Below the pieces are notes generated by a model. The model saw nothing but the letters and a program-made list of their open reading frames with translations, was not told the origin of the DNA and did not search any database. This document shows positions 61,274 through 64,000 of a stretch of 64,000 nt of DNA, in pieces. Positions within the stretch are counted from its first letter, which is position 1. Every line of letters begins with the position of its first letter. The DNA lies in the NCBI RefSeq assembly GCF_022808595.1, contig NZ_JAKUCN010000001.1, forward strand, positions 682,001-746,000, read 5' to 3'. The position numbers and the translations under genes were made by a program. This DNA is from Microvirga solisilvae (GTDB lineage Bacteria > Pseudomonadota > Alphaproteobacteria > Rhizobiales > Beijerinckiaceae).

Positions 61274-64000
61274 GAAGCTCTCCTCAAGCGGTCCATGAGT
61301 TCTTTCGCCAGCGCCTTGTCAGAGGTCGGCGAAGCCTCGGGGATCCTCGCGAGAGCGCTTTCGAGTTCCTTTGCAACCGTCCTTTTCATATCCGTATCGG
61401 CCAACGCACTGGCCTTGCTGATAGTCGCCCGCAACAAAAGGGCATGTGCGCCTTGGGTGTCTGCAGCCGCAATCGCCTCGTCATAACAGCCCACAGCTTC
61501 CTCGGTATGGCTCAGACATGTCAGCAGCTCGCCCTTGCGCCGCAAAAGTTCGGCGATCCAGTACTGGAGGCCGGTTTCCTTGGCGATGCCGATGGCCTCC
61601 TCGATTACTTCGAGACCACGAGAATACTCGCCTGCAAGTCCATAGGCTTCCGCCAGCATCTCCAGATAGGCAGGGAAGTCCTCCTGCGTGCCGATAACTC
61701 TCTGGGCAGCAAGGCCGCGCTCGATGGAGGCGATGCCTTCGGTAAGGTTTCCGCCAAGAGAGGCGGCCCACCCACCGAAAATTTCCGCCTTTGCGGCGAT
61801 ATCGCGAAAGCCGAGGTTTTCGGCAAATCGCAGCATGCGGGCTGCGCGCTCTTTCACCGCTGGAACATCACGGCGGAAGTGCAGCAGATTGATTTCGGCT
61901 TCTTCGAAATGGGTCTTGCTGGCCTGATGATCGAGGCTCGCCGCGTGACGGGCGCAGGCCTTCATAACCGCCTGCGAGCGCGTGGAGAAACCTTGCAGCC
62001 AGAGAGACAGAGCTTGCTCGCCCAAACCGCAGACCTTTGGATCATGCCCACCGTAAAGAACGGCGTCATGCCGATTCCTCGCCGCATTGTAGAAAGCCAG
62101 TCCATGCCGCACATGCTCGCAGCAGCGCCTCTGCTCGCCCAGCATGAAAAGGGTTGCCCACTGGCAGTGATGAGCCTGGAGAGCTAGGTGGGGCGTTGCG
62201 AGATCATCGACGATGGATGACAAACGATCGGCGCGGTTGCGCATGTCCTTGAAGCTCGGCGACGTACGCCACCATCCCCAATAGGCGGTGAAGCGGCGCT
62301 GGTCGGCAGGAATGGAATCCGACAACGTAATGGCACGTTTGTAGATATCCTGGACCTCGTCGGCACCAGGCCCGACCGTGGAGATCAGAAGCGGACCGAG
62401 CGCCAAGCATATATCGAGTTCCAGCTCCTCGCGCCCCGCCTCCTGCTCAAGTTCGTCGGAGAGAGCCAGGGCGCGTTGCAGCAGACTGACGGCCTCCTGA
62501 TTGGCGGAGCGCAGGATTGCATGCTGCCCCGCAAGCCGGAGCTGCGCAATCGCCTCAGGATACATACCCGCCTCAATGAAGTGCCGAGCGAGAATTTCAG
62601 GCTCGGCGGAAGCTTCTTTAAGAACCGCAGCGAGACGCCGATGCAGCGTCTGGCGCGTTGCCTTCACCATGCTGTCGTAAGCACTTTGCTGCAGCAGAGC
62701 GTGCCTGAAACTATAGGAGCGTTGAGCCACATCATGTTCAGGAGCGATCACACCAAGCTCATACAACCGCGCCAGCCCCTCATCGAGGGCATCTGTGGGA
62801 AGCTCGGCGGCTTGCTGGAGAACGGCATAGGAAAACCGGCGTCCGATGGCGCTCGCGACCTGTGCGATGGGCTTGCCTGTTCCACACTGGTCGAGACGGG
62901 CAGCCAGCACATCCATGAGCGAAATCGGTAGGTCTCCCGCAGGTGCGCCGCTCTCCGGTGTAGGCCGATCCAGAAAGGTCCGCGTCAATTCCTCGAGGAA
63001 AAACGGGTTTCCTTCGGAGCGCGTGACGATGTGCTGCAACTCCGCCTCCGACACGCGAACCGAGCCGGCCATATGGTGCACCAGGGAAATGGCCGTCTGC
63101 TCCGGCAGGGGCGCGAGATCGATGGTTGTGACGTTTGGGAAAACCGATGATTGAAGCTCATGAAAGGTAGGACGCGCCGTTGCAAGCAACAGAGCCGGAA
63201 GATCGACGATCCGTGCAATGATGCGATCCAGAAGCTCTAGTGTGCTCGGGTCGATCCATTGGACATCCTCGATAATGATGACCAATGGTCCGCGCGCACT
63301 CAACCGCGCGATGAATTCGATTAGGGTCGATAACGTTTCCTCCTTGATCTGCTCTGCAGTCTCGGACGAGCGTGACTTATCGCGAAGAGGAAAAAGAAGA
63401 TCCATAAACACAGGCGCCGCATCCGGCATCGGCGGCACGGCCATATCCAGAAGTCGGCCCAATCGGCCTTGAGATAGGTGATGTGGCTTGTCCGAGCGCA
63501 TCAGAAGCGTGCGTTCAAGGTTCGATCTGATCGGATGAAATGGCGTGGCACCATGCAGCGGAGAGCACTGGAAGTTCAAAACCATTGACGCATCATGGCT
63601 CAATCGCCTGCGAATCTCGGCCGCGACCCGGGACTTTCCGATCCCGGGATCGCCTGTCAGGAGAACCGCCTGCCCCTTTCCGCTTTGCACGATTTCCCAC
63701 AGATCGGCGATGATTGTGAGTTCCGTCTCCCGCCCGAGGAGCGGGGCATCGCCCGGCGAGTGCAGACCCTCGAACCGCGTCTGCGGCCTTCGCGAGCGCA
63801 GAACAGTCCAGGCCTGTTGCGGAAGGGAGAACCCGGACAATTCCAGCTCCTGCTGTCGACCGAACCGGAACATGGTGCCGACAAGCCGACGCGTTGCATC
63901 GCTGACAAGAATGGAATTGGGAGCAGCAGCGGTCTGAAGACGCGCCGCGAGGTGGGGAGCGATGCCGACAACTTCGTCTGAGCCGAAGCCCTTGTCTCCC
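61270..64000 (-). CDS. Class III adenylate/guanylate cyclase-AAA-TPR regulator, N-terminus cut by the right edge
   Basis: The frame is open through base 64000. The visible part begins at the end of a class III nucleotidyl cyclase domain (GIAPHLAARLQTAAAPNSIL). An AAA/STAND ATPase follows, with Walker A LLTGDPGIGKSRVA and Walker B LVIIIEDVQWIDPSTLELLD. The remainder of about 550 residues is helical with TPR-like repeats. The residue of the cyclase motif that is usually the transition-state Asn (N-x3-R) is His here. Such proteins act as signalling ATPases. It is translationally coupled to ycaO (four-base overlap), so it probably controls or takes part in the modification system. An internal ATG at 63873 is not the true start. 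Confidence 0.88.
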   Translation of the reverse strand, partial: GDKGFGSDEVVGIAPHLAARLQTAAAPNSILVSDATRRLVGTMFRFGRQQELELSGFSLPQQAWTVLRSRRPQTRFEGLHSPGDAPLLGRETELTIIADLWEIVQSGKGQAVLLTGDPGIGKSRVAAEIRRRLSHDASMVLNFQCSPLHGATPFHPIRSNLERTLLMRSDKPHHLSQGRLGRLLDMAVPPMPDAAPVFMDLLFPLRDKSRSSETAEQIKEETLSTLIEFIARLSARGPLVIIIEDVQWIDPSTLELLDRIIARIVDLPALLLATARPTFHELQSSVFPNVTTIDLAPLPEQTAISLVHHMAGSVRVSEAELQHIVTRSEGNPFFLEELTRTFLDRPTPESGAPAGDLPISLMDVLAARLDQCGTGKPIAQVASAIGRRFSYAVLQQAAELPTDALDEGLARLYELGVIAPEHDVAQRSYSFRHALLQQSAYDSMVKATRQTLHRRLAAVLKEASAEPEILARHFIEAGMYPEAIAQLRLAGQHAILRSANQEAVSLLQRALALSDELEQEAGREELELDICLALGPLLISTVGPGADEVQDIYKRAITLSDSIPADQRRFTAYWGWWRTSPSFKDMRNRADRLSSIVDDLATPHLALQAHHCQWATLFMLGEQRRCCEHVRHGLAFYNAARNRHDAVLYGGHDPKVCGLGEQALSLWLQGFSTRSQAVMKACARHAASLDHQASKTHFEEAEINLLHFRRDVPAVKERAARMLRFAENLGFRDIAAKAEIFGGWAASLGGNLTEGIASIERGLAAQRVIGTQEDFPAYLEMLAEAYGLAGEYSRGLEVIEEAIGIAKETGLQYWIAELLRRKGELLTCLSHTEEAVGCYDEAIAAADTQGAHALLLRATISKASALADTDMKRTVAKELESALARIPEASPTSDKALAKELMDRLRRAS

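Overview
The window is GC-rich chromosomal DNA of an alphaproteobacterium of the order Hyphomicrobiales (Rhizobiales). A Microvirga/Methylobacterium-type genome is my best guess, inferred from gene content: BA14K and DUF1236 small secreted proteins, class I PhaC, an NDUFS4-like complex I subunit, and a bgsBA-like glucan synthase pair. No rRNA, CRISPR array, intact insertion sequence or prophage was seen. Three tRNA genes are present (Arg-UCU, Pro-UGG, Glu-UUC).

Left part (1-27 kb): a truncated PAS sensor protein; purT; a DMT exporter; a Cache-domain receptor beside a bgsB-bgsA-like exopolysaccharide synthase pair (membrane fusion protein plus processive GT2); DUF192, tandem cold-shock, sirtuin and DUF1624 genes; then a tight ACP / type III polyketide synthase / fatty acyl-AMP ligase operon that looks like an aromatic-lipid pathway, followed by a KDPGal aldolase. 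A housekeeping block on the minus strand follows (alaC-like aminotransferase, hom, glpX, GNAT, recJ), then phaC and a FadL-like porin.

Middle (27-47.7 kb): FAH-family hydrolase; argC preceded by a candidate leaderless, arginine-rich leader peptide with a terminator (attenuator); rplM-rpsI; GST, thioesterase and CoA-binding genes; metY with a long structured 5' leader; a ParA-like ATPase; a low-GC acyltransferase island; ctaA; a two-component operon (periplasmic protein, histidine kinase, response regulator); and several cell-envelope genes (BA14K, L,D-transpeptidase, extensin-like).

Right part (47.9-64 kb): a sugar catabolic operon (xylulokinase, ribose-type ABC transporter, PfkB fructokinase, AGE-family isomerase) facing a ribokinase. 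The right end holds the most unusual locus: a minus-strand operon encoding a class III cyclase/AAA/TPR regulator (cut by the window edge), a YcaO enzyme and a TfuA partner that overlap by ATGA junctions, and two unrecognised proteins of 146 and 155 residues. A gluzincin-type metallopeptidase gene converges on it. YcaO plus TfuA is the signature of peptide-backbone thioamidation, but no short precursor peptide is visible, so the two small proteins are candidate substrates or partners of an undescribed modification system.

Coordinates rest on reading-frame inspection, start codons and ribosome-binding sites. Family assignments come from motif recognition, not database searches.
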